Source: Carpediemonas membranifera
Taxonomy: Eukaryota > Fornicata
Length of the DNA: 64,000 nt
Direction of reading: 5' to 3'
Assembly (NCBI GenBank): GCA_019828565.1
Contig: JAHDYR010000025.1
Span: 372,001 to 436,000, forward strand
Shown here piece after piece: positions 9,098 to 17,083 of the stretch; the first letter of the stretch is position 1; each line of letters starts with the position of its first letter. A program made the position numbers and the translations under genes. The notes below the pieces were generated by a model that made no database searches, had not been told where the DNA came from, and was given only the letters and a program-made list of their open reading frames with translations.

Positions 9098-10129
9098 TCA
9101 CTGCTTCATCATCGCAAGCTCGGGCTCGACGGCGGGTAGACCCCCAACCCCGAGGAGACTCAGTCCACACAGGGCCAGGTACGTGTGGAGTGGGTCAGGG
9201 TACTTGTCGGGGTGCTTGCTGAAGCCCGCATAGACACACTCGGTCCATGGAGCCAGGCTGAGGTCGGGCTGCCACTTGACCATCACATCCGCGGGCAGGA
9301 TGTTCTCACATCGCTTGACGAAGTCGAGGAGGAACGGCCGGTGCACAACTGTGAGAGAGTCGAGCATTTTAAGGCTCGAGCCGACCCAGAACGTGTAGCA
9401 GGCGTCGGCCAGCTTGTTGGGCCGGCCCTGAAATCCTGTCACCTGTCGGAGGGCTAGCCACTCGACAACCCGTGACCTACGAGGGATGTCCTGCTTCAAG
9501 AGTCTCAGCGCAGCGATAGCACAGAAGGTACTGCCCGCGTGGCCCTCCAGCCCAGGGCACTGCGCGAAAGAGCCCTCGAAGGTCTGGCAGGCAGAGATAA
9601 AGGCCACAGGTGATGCCAGCGCCTTGAGGTGGAGCATTGTGTCGACTGCTACCGCGGAGTACACGAAGCGGAGGTCGGCCTCGCCATCCGGGTGTGATGC
9701 GGCCACGGCCCCGTCGGGACGTTGGACTAGCCTGAGAAAGGCCGCAAGGGCGCTCATGTCGACGTAGCTAAAATCTGCACCGGTCATGCGGGCGAGGCTG
9801 ACTGCTTGAAACGTCGCAGTCACGTTAATGGCCGAGATGCCCTTGTGTTTCGGAGAGAGCGACCAGCCAGCCACGGTGGATCCGGCGTGATCGGCTTCTA
9901 TATACGATAGACGGAGAAAGTCTTCGAGGTTCTTCTGCAGGGGGCCGTTGGAATCCCATGAAGAGAGCAGCTTTAGCGTCCCGACAAGGAAGTATACGAT
10001 GGAGAGCTGCTGCTCATCGATGATGAGGTTCGCGGGCTGATTCCCGGGCATACCCTTGATTAAAACGTATTTCACGAACTCTGCGTGTCCTTTGAGGTCG
10101 AATTGCAGGTACACATCGTCTTCAGACAT
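9098..10129 (-). CDS. PGGT1B: Geranylgeranyltransferase type I beta subunit
   Basis: The 343-aa protein has the alpha/alpha-barrel repeats of prenyltransferase beta subunits (GSFAQCPGLEGHAGSTFCAIAAL; GFQGRPNKLADACYTFW; LHTYLALCGLSLLG). Predicted zinc ligands are D242, C244 and H315. GFQGRPNK and the C-terminal arrangement fit GGTase-I beta (CDC43) rather than farnesyl- or Rab-GGTase beta. It would pair with the FNTA alpha subunit and attach geranylgeranyl to CaaX proteins ending in Leu, such as Rho/Rac GTPases. It converges on PRMT1 with 58 bp between stops. The AT-rich stretch after the stop contains GGTAAATT. Confidence 0.85.
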   Translation of the reverse strand: MSEDDVYLQFDLKGHAEFVKYVLIKGMPGNQPANLIIDEQQLSIVYFLVGTLKLLSSWDSNGPLQKNLEDFLRLSYIEADHAGSTVAGWSLSPKHKGISAINVTATFQAVSLARMTGADFSYVDMSALAAFLRLVQRPDGAVAASHPDGEADLRFVYSAVAVDTMLHLKALASPVAFISACQTFEGSFAQCPGLEGHAGSTFCAIAALRLLKQDIPRRSRVVEWLALRQVTGFQGRPNKLADACYTFWVGSSLKMLDSLTVVHRPFLLDFVKRCENILPADVMVKWQPDLSLAPWTECVYAGFSKHPDKYPDPLHTYLALCGLSLLGVGGLPAVEPELAMMKQ

Positions 10130-10311
10130 CGCTGCCGCCTATCCTGCGGACGACGGCAAACACTGTCTACCACATGCCGTGCCTACGAGAGTTGGTCAGA
10201 GGCATTCTCAGCTGCACTGCTGTCTTTTCTTCGCAGCGCCAGTCAACAGTAGCTGCGTCGTGAGACAATGAAAGTAGGATTTTAGAGACACAGAACAAGT
10301 CATCCAGCCCG

Positions 10312-10887
10312 TCACCCCGTCTTCCAAAGGATCACCGCCTGTGGCATCTGCGGCATGGGCACCACCTTGGGCGAGACTTTCTCCGGAGTGACAGCCTTGG
10401 GTACCTTCTGCACTGGCTCCATCATCTTGATCGCCTCGTCGTTCGCCTCATTGATGGCGTTTGTGGCGATCGCGGCGACGTGTGCCGTGGGAATCCTGAT
10501 GAGTCTCTCGACGGGCACGTACGTCAGCTTCAGATCACCGATGAAGCGGAGCACAGCGATATGGCGGTCCATATCCTCGGGCTGGATCACGCTGATAACG
10601 ACGGCGGGGTAGAGCTCCGTCATCCAGAGGTTCGAAGCGATGTCGAACCAGAGTGACATGACAATCTCGCCGACCTCAAAGCCTTCGTACTTCTGTGGGA
10701 ACTGCATTATATCATTGCTAGTCACTTCATCCGTGTCTGTGGGATCCTCAACGTCTTCAACGACGTATTTGTCGGCTGCGGCGTCATAAGCCTGGACACG
10801 GCCGAGGAACCACGATGGTTTGTTATTCATCAGTTTGTAAAAAGCAACCACGCCTGTTAATGGCGAAGGGGAGCTGCTCTGCGCCAT
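10312..10887 (-). CDS. SGF29: SGF29-like tandem Tudor protein
   Basis: From ATG 10887 the protein has 191 aa; an ATG at 10914 would add nine residues. The first 130 residues match the SGF29 C-terminal double Tudor (VVAFYKL..SWFLGRVQAYDAAADKYVVEDVED, then FEVGEIVMSLWFD...YPAVVISV). In SAGA/ADA complexes this domain reads H3K4me2/3. The N-terminal coiled coil that docks animal and yeast SGF29 is absent, and the tail is instead a K/P/V-rich linker. It could be a stand-alone Tudor reader. No intron or upstream exon is evident. Confidence 0.7.
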   Translation of the reverse strand: MAQSSSPSPLTGVVAFYKLMNNKPSWFLGRVQAYDAAADKYVVEDVEDPTDTDEVTSNDIMQFPQKYEGFEVGEIVMSLWFDIASNLWMTELYPAVVISVIQPEDMDRHIAVLRFIGDLKLTYVPVERLIRIPTAHVAAIATNAINEANDEAIKMMEPVQKVPKAVTPEKVSPKVVPMPQMPQAVILWKTG

Positions 10888-10944
10888 TGCGGAATCGCCG
10901 ACCTTAAAATGCACACTGAAGCAAAAGGGCGAAAAATGACGTAT

Positions 10945-13900
10945 TTATAACCGTAACTGTCCATCGTGACTGACCGCCAGCAGCATCTTATTCGCAACAA
11001 CCTCCGTTTCCTCCTCGACAAGCACCGGCAGCACCGTCTTGACGAACGAATCCCGGTCGAACACGGTGTTAACCAGCGGACCTCTCGGCCCGGCCGGCGT
11101 CTGCAGCACGGTGTTCCCGTGCCCAGTGGCCGCCACGACCATCGGTACCCAGGCGGTTGGGTCGGGGCCGAGGGAAGTGTCGATCACGGCAACTGTGCGG
11201 TACGCCTCCAGGGTTTCAGCGTGCACCAGCCTGGAAATAAGCCAGGGTAGTCCCCGGGGGGCGCTGAAGAAGATGACTCTGTCGCTAAGGGGCGTGATGA
11301 ACAGCTCCCGCGGGATGTCACGGCCAACCACAGCGACGTCGTTCGCCTCGAGGTCGACCGCCTCACAGAACACCCGGAGGTCGGTCATCGTAAGGTTGGC
11401 GGCGTCGATGATGTACATGGTCTCGAGCCCGGCCAGTGGCTGTGTCCGGGGGCCCTGGAAGTATGCGAAGTCGCCGTCGTTCATCACGCGGTGCATATTC
11501 CCCTTCTCGCCCTGGCGGACGGCGCCCGTGTGGCCCTGTGTGCCGCTGAGGAGGAGGCCGGGATGCTTGGCTCCGGGGAGGTAGAGGTTCGGGCGGCGGG
11601 CGTTCTTGCCCTTGGAGATGTTGTTGACGAAGTCTGCGTTGAAGTAGGTCGTCTCGGGGACGCCAGCGAGGGCGGCGTCTGCGGCCTCGACGCCCTGCAT
11701 GAAGGAATGGTCCATGTTGCCGACCTCGTACTTCCAGCCGCCGAAGCGACCGCGCGAGAAGATGTCGTGCTCCATGAGCCAAGGCTGGACGTCTGCGAGA
11801 ATCGCGTCGCGGTCGACCGACGGCGTGGGGTAGCCGTGCTTCTCGGTCCAGTGGAAGCGCGAGACGATCTCGGACGACGGCTCGAGGAAGCCGACGTTCC
11901 GCATGCCCTGGATGACGTCGTTGACAATCGTCGCGTCGCTGACTGGGCGGTGGCTCGACTCAGCGACCTCGGCCATCAGGCTGTAGTGGCCGGTGGGCGC
12001 GATCTCGGGCGCGTAGTTCGAGAGCACCGTGATGCGGTAGAAGGGCGCGTCGTCGGTTGGGAAGTAGTACCAGCAGCGGTTGACGAACTTGTCGGGCAGC
12101 GCGCCCTTCACGCCGATGCCGATCACATGCGTCGTCGAGAACGACAGCGCGTCCGCCGCGGCGCTGAAGCGCTTCGAGTCGTCGTCGCTCGTTGTCTCCG
12201 CGGCCGCGACCAAGCGCAGCAGCTCGTCGAGCGGCATCGTCGTGATCAGCTTCGAGTAGTGCGCGGTGCGCGTGCGGCCCGCGGCGTTCGTCGTCGTCAC
12301 GCTGTGGCGCTCGGGGTCGACGCCGACGATGCGCGTGCCGTGCTCGATGACTCCGGACAGGTCCTCGCCGACGCGCCGGAAGATCTCACCGACGCCTCCG
12401 ACGGAGGGGTAGAGGAACATGTTGTTCGGGCCCCAGCTCGGCGCGTCTTTGTTCTCGGCCACGCGCTGGCGCAGCTCGGTAACGTTGACGCGGGCGACGC
12501 GCTCGCCCATCCACGCGGTGCCCATCTCCTCGGCGGGGTGGGCCCAGACCTTGTAGTTGTACGGGATGAGGAAGATCTCCGCGAGACCCTCGCCGAAGCT
12601 CTGGTAGATCCACTCGCGGAAGTTCGCGGGCTTCGGCAGCGCCTGGCCCTGGATCGCCTCGAGCCCGTCGAAGATGCGCGTCTGCTCGGCCTTCGTCAGC
12701 CGGTGGATGTTGTTCTGGAACGGGTACGGCACCTCCGTCTCCTTGTCCATCACGACCCACGCCTGGCGCTCGTGGCGCTCCTGGTCGTGTTCGAGCACCG
12801 AGTCAACGACGTTGTCGAAGTACTCGTAGTGCGAGAAGAGCACGTGTCCGCCGAAGTCCCACCAGAAGCCCTTGTTGTCCTGCCGCGACCGCGCCAGGCC
12901 GCCGTCCACGTCGCTCATCTCGAGCACGCGGTAGTTCCGCAACCCGAGCTCGCGAAGCCGGTGCGCCGCCCCGAGCCCCGTCGGCCCGCTGCCCACAATC
13001 ATGATGGGCGCGTTTTGCTCGCCGTTGAACGTCAACTCCCATTCGTTCATGCTCACGGGCGTGTTGCCCGCCTCGGGAGCAGCGGCAAGGGTGCTGACCG
13101 TCCTCGGAACGTCGAAGAACCGGCGTTTGATGGCCATGGCGTTGCGGTCGTTGTCCACCTCGCGGATGGAGGGCAGGGTCCGTTTGATTAATTCAAACAT
13201 CTCGATGTTGGACCGATCGAGGAAGGCGGCGTGGGCCCTGTTGTTCTTAGTCGTGCCCTGTTGAGATTTTCGGTCGAGGTGGGCGGCCGGCGTGGCGTCT
13301 AGCACTGCCATTCGACCCAGCCCGCGGCGATAGGCTTCTCTGGCAAAGATGAAGTCGTAACCCCAGCCGACCGTCGCGTCGAACTGCAGGGTTGGGTAGA
13401 CCACACGATTGTAGTACGCCCTGCTGTAGATGGGGAGCATGACCTCGATGAACGTGGTCATCCGCCCGTCCCCGGTGCCGGACTGGGTCGCCGTGACGGG
13501 CCTCCAATGGCCCTCATGTTCCGAGAGCGAGGGCTGAGCGGCCCACACGCGGTGGCGCTCCATGATCTCCATGGCCTGTGTGACGTTGAACGGCTTCTTC
13601 AGCGATGGCACGTCAATCCCGCCGTCGTCGTCCCAGAACAGGATATAGTCATACGCATCTGCCACGGCGGGGGTGATGATGCGGCTGGGGAACCACCACT
13701 TGCCCTGCTTCTTGATGTCGACCCATAGCACGTCCGACGCCCACTGGTACTCTGACCACTCAGACCGGTCGTACCGGAAAAAGACGTAGTCGAAGTCCTC
13801 GTGCCCGAAGCTCTCGACAATGGCGGCGATGGCCTCCTTTCCACCCTTGCCCGCGGGGATGGCAACCAGGCCGCGCTTGGGTCCACGCTTGGGACCGGAG

Positions 13901-15600
13901 TCGAGGGGGGTGATCGTGGCGGGGACGTTCGAGCTGACGGGCGTCATGCGGCCGGGCGGAGGCGAGTAGAGGCTCGGGCGGCGGGCGTTCTTGCCCTTGG
14001 AGATGTTGTTGACGAAGTCTGCGTTGAAGTAGGTCGTCTCGGGGACGCCAGCGAGGGCGGCGTCTGCGGCCTCGACGCCCTGCATGAAGGAATGGTCCAT
14101 GTTGCCGACCTCGTACTTCCAGCCGCCGAAGCGACCGCGCGAGAAGATGTCGTGCTCCATGAGCCAAGGCTGGACGTCTGCGAGAATCGCGTCGCGGTCG
14201 ACCGACGGCGTGGGGTAGCCGTGCTTCTCGGTCCAGTGGAAGCGCGAGACGATCTCGGACGACGGCTCGAGGAAGCCGACGTTCCGCATGCCCTGGATGA
14301 CGTCGTTGACAATCGTCGCGTCGCTGACTGGGCGGTGGCTCGACTCAGCGACCTCGGCCATCAGGCTGTAGTGGCCGGTGGGCGCGATCTCGGGCGCGTA
14401 GTTCGAGAGCACCGTGATGCGGTAGAAGGGCGCGTCGTCGGTTGGGAAGTAGTACCAGCAGCGGTTGACGAACTTGTCGGGCAGCGCGCCCTTCACGCCG
14501 ATGCCGATCACATGCGTCGTCGAGAACGACAGCGCGTCCGCCGCGGCGCTGAAGCGCTTCGAGTCGTCGTCGCTCGTTGTCTCCGCGGCCGCGACCAAGC
14601 GCAGCAGCTCGTCGAGCGGCATCGTCGTGATCAGCTTCGAGTAGTGCGCGGTGCGCGTGCGGCCCGCGGCGTTCGTCGTCGTCACGCTGTGGCGCTCGGG
14701 GTCGACGCCGACGATGCGCGTGCCGTGCTCGATGACTCCGGACAGGTCCTCGCCGACGCGCCGGAAGATCTCACCGACGCCTCCGACGGAGGGGTAGAGG
14801 AACATGTTGTTCGGGCCCCAGCTCGGCGCGTCTTTGTTCTCGGCCACGCGCTGGCGCAGCTCGGTAACGTTGACGCGGGCGACGCGCTCGCCCATCCACG
14901 CGGTGCCCATCTCCTCGGCGGGGTGGGCCCAGACCTTGTAGTTGTACGGGATGAGGAAGATCTCCGCGAGACCCTCGCCGAAGCTCTGGTAGATCCACTC
15001 GCGGAAGTTCGCGGGCTTCGGCAGCGCCTGGCCCTGGATCGCCTCGAGCCCGTCGAAGATGCGCGTCTGCTCGGCCTTCGTCAGCCGGTGGATGTTGTTC
15101 TGGAACGGGTACGGCACCTCCGTCTCCTTGTCCATCACGACCCACGCCTGGCGCTCGTGGCGCTCCTGGTCGTGTTCGAGCACCGAGTCAACGACGTTGT
15201 CGAAGTACTCGTAGTGCGAGAAGAGCACGTGTCCGCCGAAGTCCCACCAGAAGCCCTTGTTGTCCTGCCGCGACCGCGCCAGGCCGCCGTCCACGTCGCT
15301 CATCTCGAGCACGCGGTAGTTCCGCAACCCGAGCTCGCGAAGCCGGTGCGCCGCCCCGAGCCCCGTCGGCCCGCTGCCCACAATCATGATGGGGTACTTG
15401 TTTTCAACAACATTGGGCTCCATTGGCACTATAGCGGCGTATGGCGCACGTAGGAGGGAGAATAACGTGAACAGGATGGTGCCAGCGGTAAAGCAAAGGA
15501 CTAAGGCACACGCAAACGTAGCTTGCACTGGCTTCTGCCGTATGAACCTTTTGGTCGCAATATAGAGGCGAATGAGGTCAATCAACGCTGCATCTGCCAT
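10945..15600 (-). CDS. UGM-DUF707-UGM fusion protein (duplicated UDP-galactopyranose mutase)
   Basis: One 1551-aa frame. A membrane anchor lies near residues 20-50. Residues 70-545 form a eukaryotic-type UDP-galactopyranose mutase: FAD motif IMIVGSGPTGLGAAHRL, FGGHVLFSHYEYFD, VPYPFQNNIHRL and IPYNYKVWAHP. Residues about 575-835 form a DUF707 glycosyltransferase-like domain (FDYVFFRYD, YDYILFWDDDGG, GWGYDFIFA). Residues 865-1340 are a second UGM, almost identical to the first. Residues 1345-1551 are unrecognised. UGM interconverts UDP-galactopyranose and UDP-galactofuranose for surface glycans; DUF707 would be a transferase acting with it. The anchor suggests a secretory membrane location. The two UGM units are encoded by a 1428-bp direct repeat, so the arrangement is recent or an assembly error. 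Confidence 0.85.
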   Translation of the reverse strand: MADAALIDLIRLYIATKRFIRQKPVQATFACALVLCFTAGTILFTLFSLLRAPYAAIVPMEPNVVENKYPIMIVGSGPTGLGAAHRLRELGLRNYRVLEMSDVDGGLARSRQDNKGFWWDFGGHVLFSHYEYFDNVVDSVLEHDQERHERQAWVVMDKETEVPYPFQNNIHRLTKAEQTRIFDGLEAIQGQALPKPANFREWIYQSFGEGLAEIFLIPYNYKVWAHPAEEMGTAWMGERVARVNVTELRQRVAENKDAPSWGPNNMFLYPSVGGVGEIFRRVGEDLSGVIEHGTRIVGVDPERHSVTTTNAAGRTRTAHYSKLITTMPLDELLRLVAAAETTSDDDSKRFSAAADALSFSTTHVIGIGVKGALPDKFVNRCWYYFPTDDAPFYRITVLSNYAPEIAPTGHYSLMAEVAESSHRPVSDATIVNDVIQGMRNVGFLEPSSEIVSRFHWTEKHGYPTPSVDRDAILADVQPWLMEHDIFSRGRFGGWKYEVGNMDHSFMQGVEAADAALAGVPETTYFNADFVNNISKGKNARRPSLYSPPPGRMTPVSSNVPATITPLDSGPKRGPKRGLVAIPAGKGGKEAIAAIVESFGHEDFDYVFFRYDRSEWSEYQWASDVLWVDIKKQGKWWFPSRIITPAVADAYDYILFWDDDGGIDVPSLKKPFNVTQAMEIMERHRVWAAQPSLSEHEGHWRPVTATQSGTGDGRMTTFIEVMLPIYSRAYYNRVVYPTLQFDATVGWGYDFIFAREAYRRGLGRMAVLDATPAAHLDRKSQQGTTKNNRAHAAFLDRSNIEMFELIKRTLPSIREVDNDRNAMAIKRRFFDVPRTVSTLAAAPEAGNTPVSMNEWELTFNGEQNAPIMIVGSGPTGLGAAHRLRELGLRNYRVLEMSDVDGGLARSRQDNKGFWWDFGGHVLFSHYEYFDNVVDSVLEHDQERHERQAWVVMDKETEVPYPFQNNIHRLTKAEQTRIFDGLEAIQGQALPKPANFREWIYQSFGEGLAEIFLIPYNYKVWAHPAEEMGTAWMGERVARVNVTELRQRVAENKDAPSWGPNNMFLYPSVGGVGEIFRRVGEDLSGVIEHGTRIVGVDPERHSVTTTNAAGRTRTAHYSKLITTMPLDELLRLVAAAETTSDDDSKRFSAAADALSFSTTHVIGIGVKGALPDKFVNRCWYYFPTDDAPFYRITVLSNYAPEIAPTGHYSLMAEVAESSHRPVSDATIVNDVIQGMRNVGFLEPSSEIVSRFHWTEKHGYPTPSVDRDAILADVQPWLMEHDIFSRGRFGGWKYEVGNMDHSFMQGVEAADAALAGVPETTYFNADFVNNISKGKNARRPNLYLPGAKHPGLLLSGTQGHTGAVRQGEKGNMHRVMNDGDFAYFQGPRTQPLAGLETMYIIDAANLTMTDLRVFCEAVDLEANDVAVVGRDIPRELFITPLSDRVIFFSAPRGLPWLISRLVHAETLEAYRTVAVIDTSLGPDPTAWVPMVVAATGHGNTVLQTPAGPRGPLVNTVFDRDSFVKTVLPVLVEEETEVVANKMLLAVSHDGQLRL
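11581..13008 (-). repeat. 1428-bp direct repeat, unit A (second UGM domain)
   Basis: Aligned with 13966-15393 (offset 2385), I find one difference, T at 11588 versus C at 13973 (Asn versus Ser). Both edges are sharp. The repeat covers a whole UGM domain and preserves the reading frame at both joints. Confidence 0.9.
13966..15393 (-). repeat. 1428-bp direct repeat, unit B (first UGM domain)
   Basis: Partner of 11581-13008. The 957-bp spacer between the units (13009-13965) encodes the DUF707 domain and linkers. The repeat starts at the codon for the first strand of the FAD-binding fold and ends after the domain's last helix. Confidence 0.9.
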
Positions 15601-15741
15601 TTCACGTTCCTTTTTTGAGAGTCGTGCAACCCAATCTCAACCATGGTCAAAACAGACGACCCAACCGGCCTGCATCCCAGTAGTGGTGTGCAGCATCAAT
15701 ACAGGCAGGGGCATTTATCGGTGCCAATAATAATGGTAAAG

Positions 15742-16117
15742 TTACAAATTCTGGATGGCTTGGCGGATAGCGTCGTACCAGCCTTCTAGCTCACCCCCAC
15801 TGGAGCTGTGCATGTACCACGTCCTCCCGGGGGCCTGTACCTCAATGCACTTCTTCCCTCCGTTCATTGCGACCGAGATGCGGCTGTTTTTGTCGAGGGG
15901 AATGACTCCCTTTGGAAGAGAAGATTCGGGACGATGGAAGTATCTCAGTTCTAAGCCAGGTGCAGGCGTCTTGATTAGCACAAAGTATCTATGTTACGGT
16001 GTTGAATGAAAGGGCAAACCTCTATGTTAGGCGGGCAGTATTTGGGAGAGAACGAACGTGCTTCCAATTCTTCACAACCTTTCCTTGCTTAAACATCATT
16101 CCCTGTCTGATAAGCAT
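15742..16117 (-). CDS. Small PH-domain protein, two exons (16117-16058, 15990-15742)
   Basis: About 102 aa, almost entirely a pleckstrin-homology domain. Exon 1 gives the first strand (GMMFKQGKVVKNWKH). Exon 2 continues RYFVLIKTPAPGLELRYF and ends with the C-terminal helix that holds the invariant Trp (ELEGWYDAIRQAIQNL). PH domains bind phosphoinositides or proteins at membranes. The exon 2 frame has a stop six codons upstream, so splicing is required. The frame and the PH consensus W-K-x-R-Y-F fit only if the intron runs 16057-15991, starting GTTCGT and ending GTAACAT; the AG two bases further on would break the frame. A stray GTAAGT at 16369-16364 might mark an unidentified upstream exon. 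Confidence 0.65.
15991..16057 (-). other. Candidate GT-AT intron in the PH gene (67 nt)
   Basis: It starts GTTCGT (as in the intron at 58930) and ends CCGTAACAT. Cutting after AACAT gives phase 0 and the expected Arg-Tyr-Phe. A GT-AG reading would end at 15989 and shift the frame. A second TAACATAG lies inside the intron and also fails. Confidence 0.5.
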
Positions 16118-16457
16118 TGCGTTGTTCCCAAATCGTCTTCAGCGTGTCTTCTATGCGGCAAGTCGGCCGAGTCTTCCAGTCGAGCACCGGACCCGCGCCA
16201 ACTGAGACGGCTGGTACGTCTGCTACAGGGAATGTAGCCGCATCTCCGGCTTCCAAGACCTCCCATTGAGACTGTGGAGACTGGGGTGACGTGTGCCGGG
16301 ATTCGTCACCACCGTCGCCACCACGTGTCAGTGCTGTACTTCAGCAGTTGTTTCTTCATGACCACTTACCTTGTTGAGTAACATCTTTTTACGCTCGACA
16401 AACACCCACGAAACATGCTCACACCGCACCGGACCACGACTAAAGCCGCCAAGCCGA
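16118..16457. other. 340-bp intergenic stretch between CIA2 and the PH gene
   Basis: No gene recognised. On the minus strand a good 5' splice site (AAG|GTAAGT, 16369-16364) follows a short open stretch with an ATG near 16416, so a small unrecognised exon is possible. Confidence 0.35.
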
Positions 16458-16932
16458 TTAAAAGGCGTCGGACAGGCACTTGTCAACGATGGAGGCCAGG
16501 TTTGGGTTTGTCATGGCGCCCACAGCGCGCTCCTTGTCGTTGACTTGCTTGTTCACTGGGTTAGGGCTCTCGGCGGGTTGTACAAACACTCATGCTCCTG
16601 CTCGTGCGTGCCAGGCTGCACCAGGACGCTGATCTGTGTGAAAGCGGCTTTGGGGCGAACTCACATGGAACCTTGCGGGAAGGGCACGCTCAAGCGCGGT
16701 GCGGATTGAGAGACCGATCACAGTGGTGAGCGTGCATTGCGGCACAGTTGGATTGTAGTAGACTGTGACGAGGTTCGCCTCATTGTCCACTTCTACCATG
16801 TCTGTCGTGCATACCTTCAAGCTCTCGAGAGTGAGTGGATGTTCTGGATCTTGGATGTTCTTGATGATGTATGTGTGATGGATGAGTACTAGTGCACAAA
16901 CCAAAGATCTCCTGGCATGATATTTCGTCCAT
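16458..16932 (-). CDS. CIAO2: CIA2/FAM96 (MIP18) cytosolic Fe-S targeting factor, four exons
   Basis: Exons: 16932-16902, 16870-16665, 16633-16588 and 16555-16458, total 381 nt, 126 aa. The product shows the family signature from end to end: QEIFDIIKNIQDPEHPLTLE, YYNPTVPQCTLTTVIGLSIR with the conserved Cys, ISVLVQPGTHEQEHE, NKQVNDKERAVGAM. CIA2 works with CIA1 and MMS19 to pass 4Fe-4S clusters to cytosolic and nuclear apoproteins. Introns are 31, 31 and 32 nt. Introns 2 and 3 are GT-AG (TTTCACACAG and CCTAACCCAG). Intron 1 begins GTTTGT but ends TCACACAT; ending there gives the Asp of EIFD. The start codon is 46 bp from the retroelement's 5' LTR, which was therefore inserted into its promoter region. 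This is a bare CIA2 domain without an N-terminal extension. Confidence 0.88.
16871..16901 (-). other. Candidate GT-AT intron 1 of CIA2 (31 nt)
   Basis: It begins GTTTGT and ends CATCACACAT, which equals the usual CACACAG end here with T in place of G. The boundary cannot slide because flanking bases differ. The only AG inside would leave a 13-nt intron and insert six residues into a conserved helix. Confidence 0.6.
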
Positions 16933-16978
16933 TTCGGCAAACAAGTGTCGTCGGATTGTGCAGATTAAGGATACTGCG

Positions 16979-17070
16979 TGATGCATTCAAATCCCCTAGT
17001 TTGGACCATTTACACCACCACGGGTCTAAACCTCCTCAGTAAACACATTGTTTGACCCTTCAATAGCACA
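16979..17070 (+). repeat. 5' LTR of copy 2 (92 bp)
   Basis: TG...CA ends; identical to 21532-21623 and 6965-7056. Left flank ctgcg is the target duplication. It must hold promoter and poly(A) functions within 92 bp. Confidence 0.92.
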
Positions 17071-17083
17071 GTAATTACTACGC

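Noticed and set aside
11491-13191. Long open frame (566 codons) on the plus strand opposite the UGM gene
   Set aside because: GC-rich antisense shadow: Arg/Val/Leu/His-rich with no domain, and repeated exactly with the UGM duplication.
13801-15453. Second long plus-strand frame (550 codons)
   Set aside because: Same antisense shadow from the other repeat unit.
16889-16901. A 13-nt GT-AG intron in CIA2
   Set aside because: In frame, but shorter than plausible for splicing and it inserts six residues into a conserved helix; the 31-nt GT-AT reading fits better, though not proven.
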